64,000 bases of DNA from Cephalotus follicularis (lineage: Eukaryota; Streptophyta; Magnoliopsida; Oxalidales; Cephalotaceae), in the NCBI GenBank assembly GCA_001972305.1, contig BDDD01001766.1:206214-270213 (forward strand). Direction: 5' to 3'. Each line of letters begins with the position of its first letter. Position 1 is the stretch's first letter. Positions 1 through 8,795 of this stretch are shown here, one piece after another. The notes beneath the pieces are model-generated. The model was not told the DNA's origin. It saw only the letters and a list, made by a program, of their open reading frames with translations, and made no database searches. Position numbers and translations under genes: made by a program.

Positions 1-127
1 CAATCGGTCAGTGCAATCATTAAAACTGTTTTCAAACACTTGAACACCTCAAGTAAGGCTCCGGTCAAGTGGCGATGTGAAAAGAAGTAGGAAACTAGCT
101 TTAAAACAGTTAAAACTCCTTTCAGTA

Positions 128-450
128 CATTAGGCGTCGATGTCTTTAATAAAAGACATCGACTCCTCTTTAAAATGAAGGAAAGACGTCGATGTCTTTC
201 CTTGTTCATGTAGAGAATTGGCCAAAGACGTCGACGTCCTTTGAGAAAGGCGTCGACGCTTTTCAATAAAAACAGCCTGAGAATGCACATCGATGTTCGA
301 CATCGACGTCTTTCGAGGGGAGAGACTTCTCGAGGCAAAGACGTCGACGTATTTATAAAGACGTCGATGTCTTTGCTGCAGAATCAAGGATATTGCACTC
401 GTATGAGAAAGACATCGACGCCTTTGGGCTAAGGGTCAACGTCTTTCTGG
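128..450. repeat. Array of GACGTCGACGTC-type palindromes
   Basis: About a dozen near-identical short palindromes lie in 320 bp, irregularly spaced. The consensus is AAAGACGTCGACGTCTTT with single-base variants (GTCGATGTC, ATCGACGTC, GCGTCGACGC). Examples are near 181-198, 222-240, 245-262, 300-313, 342-352 and 359-375. The core GACGTC contains ACGT, the core of plant bZIP sites (established), but function here is unknown. The array is the densest example of a motif family that recurs through the window. Confidence 0.85.
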
Positions 451-886
451 GCAGGGTGGATTTTTCTGGTAGAAAATGGGGTCAATCTCAAGGCAAAATC
501 CAATTAAAAGACATTCTTTGAAAACCAAAGTTTACAATCAATCATCTGAGGTTAGTAAGACTAGTTACAACCTTCCAAATTCGATTTCAATCATTCAATT
601 TAACAATTAGGTCAAGGGTTTGCTATAAACCCTAAAAACCTCTATTCAATCACTCAATTCAATCATGCAATTCAATCAATCAGTCAATAAAACAGTAGGT
701 AATTTAGTAAATAGGTCTTACCTTCCACTGAAGCTTCAAAGTTGAGCTAATGATCGATCAATCGGCTGAAAACGCCCAATAATCCGCTATTTTCTTGTTC
801 AATTGGTAAGCCACCACTTGTAATCATTGTCTTTGTCGATGGGGATGCAATTCTGGCTGCAAGGGAGGAAGATGGAGGCTCCAACT

Positions 887-932
887 AGAGAGAGAGAGAG
901 AGGGAGAAGGATAGAGAGAGAAGAGTAAATGT
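887..932. repeat. (AG)n microsatellite in a purine-rich tract
   Basis: A run of eight AG units (887-902) continues into imperfect GAGAGA-rich sequence to about 930. Similar purine tracts occur in the LTR-type sequence at 36690-36870 and 56905-56965. Confidence 0.9.
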
Positions 933-1065
933 GAATAATGAGAGAAAGAGAGAAATAATTGACTTAAATAGTCGATTAGATCAACTCTCCGAAACTCGGC
1001 CCAAAATCCGGACTATACATGCATATAACCAATACAATATCAATAGGTATAAGAATACCTCAATA

Positions 1066-1107
1066 CAATACGGTTCAGTACGGTCCAATATGGTACAATA
1101 CGGTACG
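1066..1107. repeat. 10-bp tandem repeat CAATACGGTT
   Basis: Four imperfect copies of a 10-bp unit (CAATACGGTT, CAGTACGGTC, CAATATGGTA, CAATACGGTA) lie just left of the junction with copia gag. Confidence 0.85.
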
Positions 1108-1148
1108 ATGTATGCATGAACAGTACCGAAGGGAATTCGGTCGTCATA

Positions 1149-2270
1149 GTGAAATGGTAAGAAAAATCCTCAGGTGTTTGCCAAGAATATGGATGCCAAA
1201 GGTGACAGCTATCGAGGAAGCAAAAGATCTTAAAACTTTGCCTCTGGAGGATCTTCTCGGTTCTTTAATTACTCACGAGTTGTCAATCATAAAAAAAGAT
1301 GATTAAGAAGAAATGGAAAGGAAAAAGAAAAAAATTGTAGCCTTAAAATCATCTGCAAATGAGGAAATTGAGGAGGATAGCGATCAAGAGATGGCTTTAA
1401 TTACGAGAAGATTCAAAAAATTTCTAGCAAGTAAGAAGAAATTCGGAGGAAAAGTTTTTAAGATAAACAATACTCAAAAAGGTGAGCCAAGTAAAATTGA
1501 AGAAATTATCTGTTACGAATGTAACCAACCGGGACATTACAAAAGTGACTGCCCGAGACTTAAAAAGAAGAAGCAAGTAAAGAAAGAGAAAGTGATGATT
1601 GCTACTTGGGAAGATAGTGACGATTCTAGTTCCGATGAAGAAGCAAATGAGGAAGTCGCACAACTTGCTTTAATGGCTATCGAAGAAGAAGAAGAGTGTG
1701 ATGAGGTAACTTACGATGAACTCGTTTTATTAGTAGAAAAGTATACTTGCATAATTTCTGAATTAAAGAAAAAGGTAAAATGTTTAAATATTGAAAACAA
1801 AGAATTAAAATCAGCTAGTATATCTTTGTTAGATAAAGAAGATAAAAATAAAATTGAAATTTTAGAAGAAGAAAAAAAAATCTTAAAATTGAAATAGATG
1901 CCTTGAAGAAAACGTTTTCAAATAGTAGTGAAAAATTAGAAAAATTGTTAGGTATACAAAGATGTGTGTTCGATAAAGCTGGACTAGGATATGATGAAAT
2001 GAATTACGTGAAACATTACCAAAATTTCTTTGATAGGAAAAATAAAATTGAAAAAGAAAAAAATGAAAAAGATATTATCAAAAAGAAAAATTCTTTTGTA
2101 TCATGTAATTATTGTGGTAAAAACGGTCATATTTCATCATCATGTTTTTATAAAAGTCATTTTATATCTAGATCAAAACTAGAATTTAGAAAAGTTTGGG
2201 TTCCAAAAGGAACTATTATAACTAACCCTCATGGACCCAAAGCAACTTGGGTACCAAAGTCTTCAACTTA
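1149..2270 (+). pseudogene. gag: Copia-A gag (nucleocapsid), truncated and broken
   Basis: The sequence enters at the copia gag block MVRKILRCLPRIWMPKV. It continues through a basic region and a CCHC knuckle (CYECNQPGHYKSDC, 1511-1552). A Ser/Asp/Glu-rich stretch (DSDDSSSDEE) and a coiled-coil-like Glu/Lys segment follow, then a second knuckle (CNYCGKNGHISSSC, 2104-2145), and it ends WVPKSST. Gag would package element RNA. Breaks: a TAA at 1304-1306 and a frameshift in an A9 run near 1871-1879. The N-terminal half is absent. Copia-D gag starts at the same codon block. Confidence 0.88.
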
Positions 2271-2271
2271 A

Positions 2272-2294
2272 AAGTATTTAATTTGTAGATATGC
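2272..2294 (+). promoter_or_regulatory. Candidate 3' splice-site-like element between gag and pol
   Basis: After the gag stop comes a T-rich stretch ending TTTGTAG, then the start of the protease region. The same arrangement (T-rich, TTTTGTAG, then GTGTGCTTGAAG) is seen at 38953-38976 in Copia-K and 51866-51893 in Copia-L. The TAG is in the pol frame, so pol must start downstream, be spliced, or be read through. The resemblance to a plant splice acceptor is seen in sequence; its use is inference. Confidence 0.35.
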
Positions 2295-5200
2295 TTGAAG
2301 ACATCATCCAAAAGGAATCGTTGGTATCTCAATAGTGGATGTTCCAAACATATGACCGGTGACAAAAGTCAATTTGTTACTTGGGAATCAAAAGACGGAG
2401 GAGATGTAACATTTGGAGATAGCGCAAAGGAAAAAATCAGTGGAATCGAATCAATAGGTAATAAAGAAATTATTATTACCAATGTATTGCATGTTGAAGG
2501 ACTCAAACGCAATCTCTTGAGCATAAGTCAATTATGTGACAAGAATTGTAGAGTTATTTTTGAAAACACATCATGTAAAGTTATTGATAAAAATAATGAC
2601 ATCACCAAGTTTATAGGACAAAGAGAAGGTAATGTTTATGTAATAAATATAGATGATCTTCAAAATCAAAATGTTAAATGTTTAGTCTCTTTAAATGAAG
2701 ATAGTTGGATGTGGCATAGAAGACTTGGACATGTTAGTATGAGAACAATTACTAAGATTCTAAAACATGACTTAGTTAAAGGTCTCCCTAAATTGAGTTT
2801 TCAAAAGGATAAAATCTGTGATGCTTGTCAACAGGGAAAACAAACTAGAGCAAGTTTCAAATCAATTAACATTGTCTCAACTTCTAGGCCACTCGAACTA
2901 CTTCATATGGATTTATTTGGTCATATAGACATAAGAAGTTTAGGTGGTAAGTCCTATGCTTTTGTTATTGTTGATGACTATGCTAGATACACATGAGTTT
3001 TCTTTTTAGCACATAAAAGTGAAGCTTTGACATTCTTTACAAATTTCTGTAAACATGTTCAAAAAGAAAAAGGGCTTCCTATTTTGAAAATAAGAAGCGA
3101 TCATGGTAAGGAGTTTGAAAATTATAATTTTGATAATTTTTGTATTGAAAATGGTTTTGTTCATGAGTTCTCTTCTCCTAGAACACCTCAACAAAATGGG
3201 GTTGTTGAAAGAAAAGATAGAACTCTACAAGAAATGTGTAGAACTATTTTGAATGAAAATCAATTACCAAAATATTTTTGGGCAGAGGCCATAATATGTT
3301 TTAAATCGAACATCAATAAGGCCTATTCTCAAAAAGACTCCATATGAGTTATGGAGGAGGAGAAAGTCTAACATTGGTTACTTTCGTACTTTCGGATGCA
3401 AGTGCTTCATTCACAACGACGGAAAAGAGCATCTCAGTAAATTCGACTCCAAAGTCGATGAAGGTATATTTCTTGGATATTCTAATACTAGTAGAGCATA
3501 TAGATGTTTTAATAAAAGAACTTTGCTTGTAGAAGAATCTATGCATGTTGTTTTCGACGAATCTAATACTATGTATCCAAAAGAAAAAGTTGATAGTATT
3601 GAATTTGTTGAAAATAGGATTAATGATTTAAGTCTAGAAAATAGTAAAAATGAGGAACCAAAACAAGAAATAATAGATAGCTACCAAGAAAATCTTTATG
3701 ATAAAACTTGGAAGGTAGTTAAAAGGACATCCTCATGAGGCTATAATAGGTGATCCTAGACAAGGTATAGTTACTAAGTCTTCTGTTAATCATAATTATA
3801 TAGCATTTCTTTCTCAGATAGAACCTAAAAATATAAAAGAGGCTGAGAGTGATTATAATTGGATAATAGCTATGCAAGAGGAGTTAAACCAGTTTGAACG
3901 AAATAAGGTTTGGAACCTTGTACCTAGACCTATTAATCATAATATAATTGGAACTAAATGGGTTTTTAGGAATAAAATGGATGATCAAGGTATAATTGTT
4001 AGAAATAAAGCTAGGTTGGTAGCTAAAGGATATTCCCAAGAAGAGGGAATTGATTTCGATGAGTCATATGCACCTGTAGCTCGTTTAGATTCTATTAGAA
4101 TTTTGCTTGCATATGCATCTTTTAAAGATTTTATACTTTATCAAATGGATGTAAAAAGTGCATTTTTAAATGGTTTGATAAAAGAGGAAGTATATGTTGA
4201 ACAACCTCATGGTTTTGAAAATCCACATTTTCCAAACCATGTTTTTAAACTTTCAAAAGCTTTGTATGGTTTAAAACAAGCTCCTAGAGCTTGGTATAAA
4301 AAATTTAGTGGTCATTTACTTAAAAATAATTTTTAAAGGGGTTCAATAGATGTAACTTTATTTACAAAATCTCAAAATGACAATATTTTAATTGTACAAA
4401 TATGCGTTGACGATATTATATTTGGTTCAACTAATGAAAGTTTGTGCAAGGATTTTGCTAAGATTATGCAGGATGAGTTTGAAATGAGTATGATGGGAGA
4501 ATTGAATTTCTTTCTCGGACTGCAAGTAAAACAACTCAAAGATGGCATATTCATCAACCAATCAAAATATGTTAAAGATTTACTCAAGCGGTTTGGGATG
4601 GATAATGCAAAGAAAAGCAAAACTCCAATGAGTACAACAACAAGGTTAGATAAAGATGAGCAAGGTATATCTATTGATCAAAAACTATATAGAAGTATGA
4701 TTGGCTCTTTGCTTTATTTAACTGCTAGTAGACCATATATCTTATTTAGCGTATGTTTATGTGCTCGTTTTCAAGCATGTCCCAAAGAATCACATCTTCA
4801 TGCAGTAAAACGAATTTTTAAATATTTAGCATATACACCATCTTTAGGTTTATGGTATCCTAAAAATTCTACTTTTGATTTGCATACATATTCGGATGCT
4901 GATTTTGGAGGGTATAAAGTTGATAGAAAAAGTACTAGTGGTACTTGTCAATTTTTGGGAAATATGCTTATTTCTTGGTTTAGTAAAAGGCAAAATTCGG
5001 TAGCACTTTCCACTACCGAAGCTGAGTATATAGCAGCTGGAAGCTGTTGTGCACAAGTCACGTGGATGAAACAACAACTTTTAGACTATGGTATTAATTT
5101 TGAGTAAGTTCCTATAAAATGTGACAATACTAGTACTATATGTTTAGGTAAAAATCCTGTCCATCATTCTAGAACCAAACATATAGATATTCGATATCAT

Positions 5201-5346
5201 TTTATTAAGGATCACATCGAACGAAACGATATCGAACTTGTTTTTGTGCCAACAAAATATCAAATTGCAGATATATTTACAAAACCTTTAGATGAAAAAT
5301 CTTTTTCAAGATTTAGAATGGATTTAGGGTTATGTGGAATTGACTG
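2286..5346 (+). pseudogene. pol: Copia-A pol: PR-INT-RT-RNase H
   Basis: Protease (2318-2480): the family signature W-Y-L-D-S-G-C is present but the catalytic Asp codon is AAT (Asn) at 2331-2333. A GAG-pre-integrase HHCC region follows at about 2705-2860. The integrase core holds D (HMDLFGH), D (RSDHGKEFE) and E (QQNGVVERK). RT (3790-4440) has [23 protein letters not shown] and, at 4403-4414, CVDD instead of YVDD. RNase H (4442-5346) has YSDADFGG and STTEAEY. Breaks: TGA at 2994-2996 (Trp to stop), frameshifts near 3300 and 3725, TAA at 4334-4336 and 5105-5107. The product would be a dead polyprotein. Confidence 0.92.
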
Positions 5347-5422
5347 AGTAAGATTTTTTTGTTTAATATATGTGTATAAATTGTTTTTGATTATTTTTTG
5401 ATAATATTGATATATATGTTAA

Positions 5423-5500
5423 GCGTCGACGCTTATACAATAAGCGTCAGCTGTTAAGGCTTTAAGTTGCCAGTTTCTGCGCAGATATATATATATAAAG
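5423..5500 (+). promoter_or_regulatory. Palindrome array plus TATA box upstream of envelope-like ORF (Copia-A)
   Basis: The spacer between the pol stop (5346) and the envelope-like ATG (5626) contains AGCGTCGACGCTT, TAAGCGTCAGCTGTT and AAGCGTCGTCTGCC. A clear TATA sequence (TATATATATATAAAG, 5486-5500) lies 126 bp before the ATG. The same motif family is found in the U3 of this element's own LTR. The positions and sequences are direct observations; promoter function is inference supported by the same arrangement in Copia-K, -D and -L. Confidence 0.5.
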
Positions 5501-5625
5501 CGTCGTCTGCCCTATTTGTTTTACAAACCCTATTTCACATCTATTGCTGTTTTATGTCACTTTGAGGACAAAATTTGTCTACTAATCTCTTCTACAATCA
5601 CAAGTTCTTTCTTTTCTTCAAAATC

Positions 5626-6561
5626 ATGCCTAGAACTACAAACCCTAACTACACCCAAAGTGAAGGAAGCTCAATGGGAAGAAAAAGGGGTGCTATAAAG
5701 AATGTTCAATCAGTTGAGCCACAACAGCTATTTCCACATCATGGTATCAGGTATCCTCAAGTATATTATGATAGGAAAATTCTTGCTGGTAAAATATTGG
5801 ATTTTGATTTTTATACTGCAGAAAATTTCCCTATTGTTGGTTGGCTTGATAATATGGGTTTAAGATCATTGTTTATGATTACTCTGCCATATTACCCAGA
5901 TTTGATGAAGGAATTTTATGCTAATTTCGGTTTTAGCACTTATGTTACTTTATCAACTACTGTAAATGGGAAACCTATCATGATGAATTATGTAACACTA
6001 GCTTCTATATTGGACATTTCTTGTGATGGTACAAAATCTTGGTCAAACAGAAACTGGATGGAAGAAGATAATTTTAGTAAAGAGGAATGTGTCCATTCAC
6101 TGTTTGGAGAACATGCACAACTTGTAGATAAAATGTATTCTAGAAATCTAACTTTGGATTATAGATTTCAACATAGAGTTGTTGCCACGCATATTTTACC
6201 CAAGTCTGGTGGTTTTGATGAAGTAGCACATAAGGAAGCCTATACTATGTTTCACATTATCACTGGTAGGAGAATCAATATTCCTATGTTGATATTGAAT
6301 CATATGAAGGCTATACATTCTCGTGAAAATGCAAGATTGGCGTATGGTAATATAGTTACCAAAATTCTTATGCATTTTGGTATTGAGCTTGATCAGGAAG
6401 TGCATCATGCACTTCAAAGGTGTGACAAACTAGGAAAAGGAACACTTGGAAGGATGGGTTTCAAAAAGCATAAAAGACTTGGAACTTGGATTCCAAGAGA
6501 TGAGGATTCTGACATAATTGATGAAGAAAATGAGGGAGATGAAGACAACGAAGCAGCATAA
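5626..6561 (+). CDS. Copia-A envelope-like ORF (plant transposon protein type), 311 aa
   Basis: Its layout matches the third ORF of SIRE/Maximus copia elements. A short basic N-terminus (MPRTTNP) leads to the block Y-Y-D-R-K-I-L, then GWLDNMGLRSLF, then the conserved core RNLTLDYRFQHRVVATHILPK, GGFDEVAHKEAYTMFHIITG and LGKGTLGRMGFKKHKRLGTW, and finally an acidic tail. This ATG was chosen because sister copies start MPRTKN and MPKSKN at the same place; an ATG at 5575 only adds a spurious extension. I see no signal peptide or membrane segment, so 'envelope' is a historical label. It is about 63% similar by eye to the 316-aa ORF at 49973. TAA at 6559 separates it from an in-frame coiled-coil region. 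Molecular function is unknown. Confidence 0.8.
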   Translation: MPRTTNPNYTQSEGSSMGRKRGAIKNVQSVEPQQLFPHHGIRYPQVYYDRKILAGKILDFDFYTAENFPIVGWLDNMGLRSLFMITLPYYPDLMKEFYANFGFSTYVTLSTTVNGKPIMMNYVTLASILDISCDGTKSWSNRNWMEEDNFSKEECVHSLFGEHAQLVDKMYSRNLTLDYRFQHRVVATHILPKSGGFDEVAHKEAYTMFHIITGRRINIPMLILNHMKAIHSRENARLAYGNIVTKILMHFGIELDQEVHHALQRCDKLGKGTLGRMGFKKHKRLGTWIPRDEDSDIIDEENEGDEDNEAA

Positions 6562-6852
6562 GGCCAAGAAGGAATGGCTTCTGCAGTTGAGAGTAGTCGT
6601 GTGTTTACTTTTAGTCAGTTTGAGCAAATTATGCAAGCTATTCCTGGTATTGAAAGCAACCAACGAAATATCGCAAAAGAACTCAAGAGTATTAAAAGTA
6701 AACAAACCAGACTTGAAAGAAAGTTGTTTGAGAAAGGACTTATTGGAAATGAAGGTATAACACATTCGTCGAGTCCAGAAGATGAGGTCGAAGATCACAA
6801 CACCGACATTGAAGATCTAGGAGATGCCGATGATGATCGAATGGAAGACTGA
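6562..6852 (+). pseudogene. C-terminal coiled-coil/acidic region of Copia-A envelope-like ORF
   Basis: In the same frame as the ORF ending at 6561, after one TAA, reading continues for about 93 codons. A heptad-like segment (QIMQAIPGIESNQRNIAKEL and following) is followed by a Ser patch and an Asp/Glu-rich tail ending DRMED. Copia-D shows the same organisation after a TAG at 50921. It is either the lost C-terminus of one protein (CAA to TAA) or a readthrough extension. An internal ATG lies at 6574. Confidence 0.6.
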
Positions 6853-7776
6853 CCCATATATTTGTCTTCTTATGTTATTAGTTTTTATGTCTAGTAATAT
6901 TACTTTTTAAACCACTTGTGTTTAAATGTTGGATGATGATATTTATTTAATGTTTTAATTTTCAATTATGTCATAATTTATTTTTTAACTTTGCTCATTT
7001 TTGACATTCCTCACTTTTTGATGTTAACAAAAAAGGGGGAGAATTGCTCAAATTTTTATGTTATGTTGGGCTGTTATAGTTACTGATTAGCTGTCATAAT
7101 GCTAGCTGATTATGCAGGAACTAGTTGATTATGCAAGGCTGTTATAGCTATTACTCATGCAGGGCTATGCTAGCTAATTATGCAGGCTATTAGCTTATGC
7201 AATGACACAGGTGACACAAGGGCTGGGCTGCTGGCATTTGCAGCATTGATGCTTGATTTACTGTCATTTGCAGGCATTTGTTGATGCTTGAGCTGGCATT
7301 TGCCGCTCATAATGCATTGATGCTTGTTGATATTATTCGCAGCTCATAATGCATCATCGATTTTACACAGGGGGAGTATGATGCTGTACTGTTGTTATGT
7401 GCAGTATGATATTGCTATGTTCATAACTACTATTGCTGCTATGTTTAAATTGCTACTAGAATGCAGCTGTTACTTGAGTGTTTATAATTGCTGTAATATT
7501 GGTATGCTTATGCACTTATGCTGCACAAGGGAAGTAAAATATTGGTATGCTTATGCTGAATGTTTATAATTGCTGGTATGCTTATGCTGCACAGGGGAAG
7601 TAAAATGTTATGTAATGCTTATGGCAAAGAAACAGGAAGAGCATAAGTTGAGGGGGAGCAAAGCTAGCATATGTAGCTTTACTATTTTCACTTATGCATT
7701 ACATTGCTATAATGATCACTTTTATTTTCTACTCAATTTTATGGCAAATTTTTGTCATCATCAAAAAGGGGGAGAT
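6853..7776 (+). repeat. Copia-A 3' non-coding region with repeated GGGGGAG tracts
   Basis: No coding sequence. Degenerate tandem repeats rich in GCTTATGCTGCAC, TATGCAGG and GGGAAGTAAAAT are interspersed with polypurine-like tracts at about 7029-7042, 7369-7376, 7651-7658 and 7762-7775. The last abuts the LTR and is the best polypurine tract candidate for plus-strand priming. Long 3' regions of this kind are usual for SIRE-type elements. Confidence 0.7.
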
Positions 7777-8795
7777 TGTTGACATTTATGTCTCAAATCC
7801 TAATTTTGATGATTACACATTTGCAACTAATGAGTTTGATTTGTGCAAGATGAGCAAGAAGACATACCAGAAACAAATCAGTTCAACCAGACAAAGCGTC
7901 GACTATTAAATTGAAAGCGTCAGCGCTTCTGGGCTTTGTGAGGTTGAAGGCGTCTAGAATTAATATGAAAGTGTCGAAGACACAAATTGCACAAAGCGCC
8001 AGCTCTCAAATTGAAAGTGGCGACAGTTTCAGCACAAAGTGTCAGCAGTTTAGTGTACAGAGTATTCAAAGCACCAGCAGTTAAAGTTCAAAGTTTGAAA
8101 ATAACGAATGACATAAAGCATCAGCATTTCTAATAGGCGACAGTTAATCTCAAAGCGACAGCACTTGAAGCGTCGACGCTTATATTGAAACCAGCGACGC
8201 TTTGATCAGGAATTACTGCCAGACGGTATCTTATCAACGCACAAATTAAGGCCAAAGTTTCCAAATTTATTCCAATGGCTACAAGACATTACACAATGGC
8301 TCTTTCACCAAAAACAGTATAAATAGGGCTTAAGAACAACCAAGAAAGATCATCAAGTCATACAACAATCATAGCATTATTTTGAGTTGTTCTTGTCTTA
8401 TTTCAAACTATTATTGTGAGCAAATTTAGTCTATATCAAGCCTTTGAGAGGTGATACAAAAAGTTATTCATCCTTGTATTTGTTCAAATATTTGAGGGAA
8501 GTGAACCCTTGTATGTGTGATTGAGGTCAATCACAACTATTGTATTCGAGGTCGGATACTAGTAGAAACTCAAGGAGATCCTTGAGAAAAGTGGACGTAG
8601 GCAAGAGATTAAGCCGAACCTCTATAAAACTGTGTTTGCATTCTTCTTCCCTATCTCTTTATTTTGTTAGTATAATTGTTTTAATATAATTGTTGTTTTT
8701 GAATTGTTAGTTTAATTTTTATTTTGGCTAATTTTTCGAAAAAGTTCATAATTTATTTAAAGTCTACAATTCAGCCCCCTTCTTGTAGTCTTTCA
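7777..8795 (+). repeat. Copia-A 3' LTR (1,019 bp)
   Basis: It begins TGTTGACATTTATG directly after AAAAAGGGGGAGAT and ends CTTCTTGTAGTCTTTCA. The start matches LTRs at 24856 and 45889. The array at 7893-8203 lies in the presumed U3, and TATAAATAG at 8318 is a likely core promoter. The sequence beyond 8795 is unrelated gypsy-type DNA. A partner 5' LTR is not in the window, so no age can be estimated. Confidence 0.88.
7893..8325 (+). promoter_or_regulatory. LTR U3 palindrome array and TATA box (Copia-A)
   Basis: More than ten degenerate copies of AAGCGTCGACGCTT occur here, such as AAAGCGTCGACTATT, GAAAGCGTCAGCGCTTC and GAAGCGTCGACGCTTA. About 115 bp after the last copy lies TATAAATA (8318-8325). 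Many copies are decayed at the CpG. The layout suggests upstream regulatory elements plus a core promoter; factor binding is not known. Confidence 0.5.

Larger units (their letters stand above)
1..1136 (-). repeat. LTR-derived non-coding fragment (probably gypsy)
   Basis: I see no coding sequence. The stretch has the texture of the other gypsy LTRs here: AT-rich, a GTCGAC-type palindrome array on the left, then a purine-rich (AG)n tract and short tandem repeats. The window starts inside it. It stops abruptly where copia gag sequence begins (about 1137-1150). No terminal TG/CA is visible, so it is a truncated piece, and the strand is inferred from resemblance only. Short open frames here are artefacts of the palindrome array. 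Confidence 0.45.
1137..8795 (+). mobile_element. Copia-A: 5'-truncated SIRE/Maximus-type retrotransposon
   Basis: The order is partial gag, protease, integrase, RT, RNase H, a separate envelope-like ORF, a long 3' non-coding region with a polypurine tract, and a 3' LTR (TGTTGACATT to TTTCA, 7777-8795). Integrase before RT makes it Ty1/copia. The extra 3' ORF and the LTR start point to the SIRE/Maximus lineage. The 5' LTR, primer site and gag N-terminus are missing. At least four frame disruptions and several nonsense codons in gag-pol make it non-autonomous. Confidence 0.9.

Noticed and set aside
128..450. Palindrome array as a CRISPR array
   Set aside because: Spacing is irregular, the repeats are short (10-18 nt), spacers are not uniform in length, no cas genes are present and the context is plant retrotransposons.
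3344..3546. 62-65-aa ORFs on both strands over Copia-A integrase
   Set aside because: These are out-of-frame shadows of the decayed integrase C-terminal region.
5446..5500. Spacer motifs as a microRNA hairpin
   Set aside because: The inverted repeats are only 10-14 nt and tandem; no single 20-nt or longer stem with a loop is visible.
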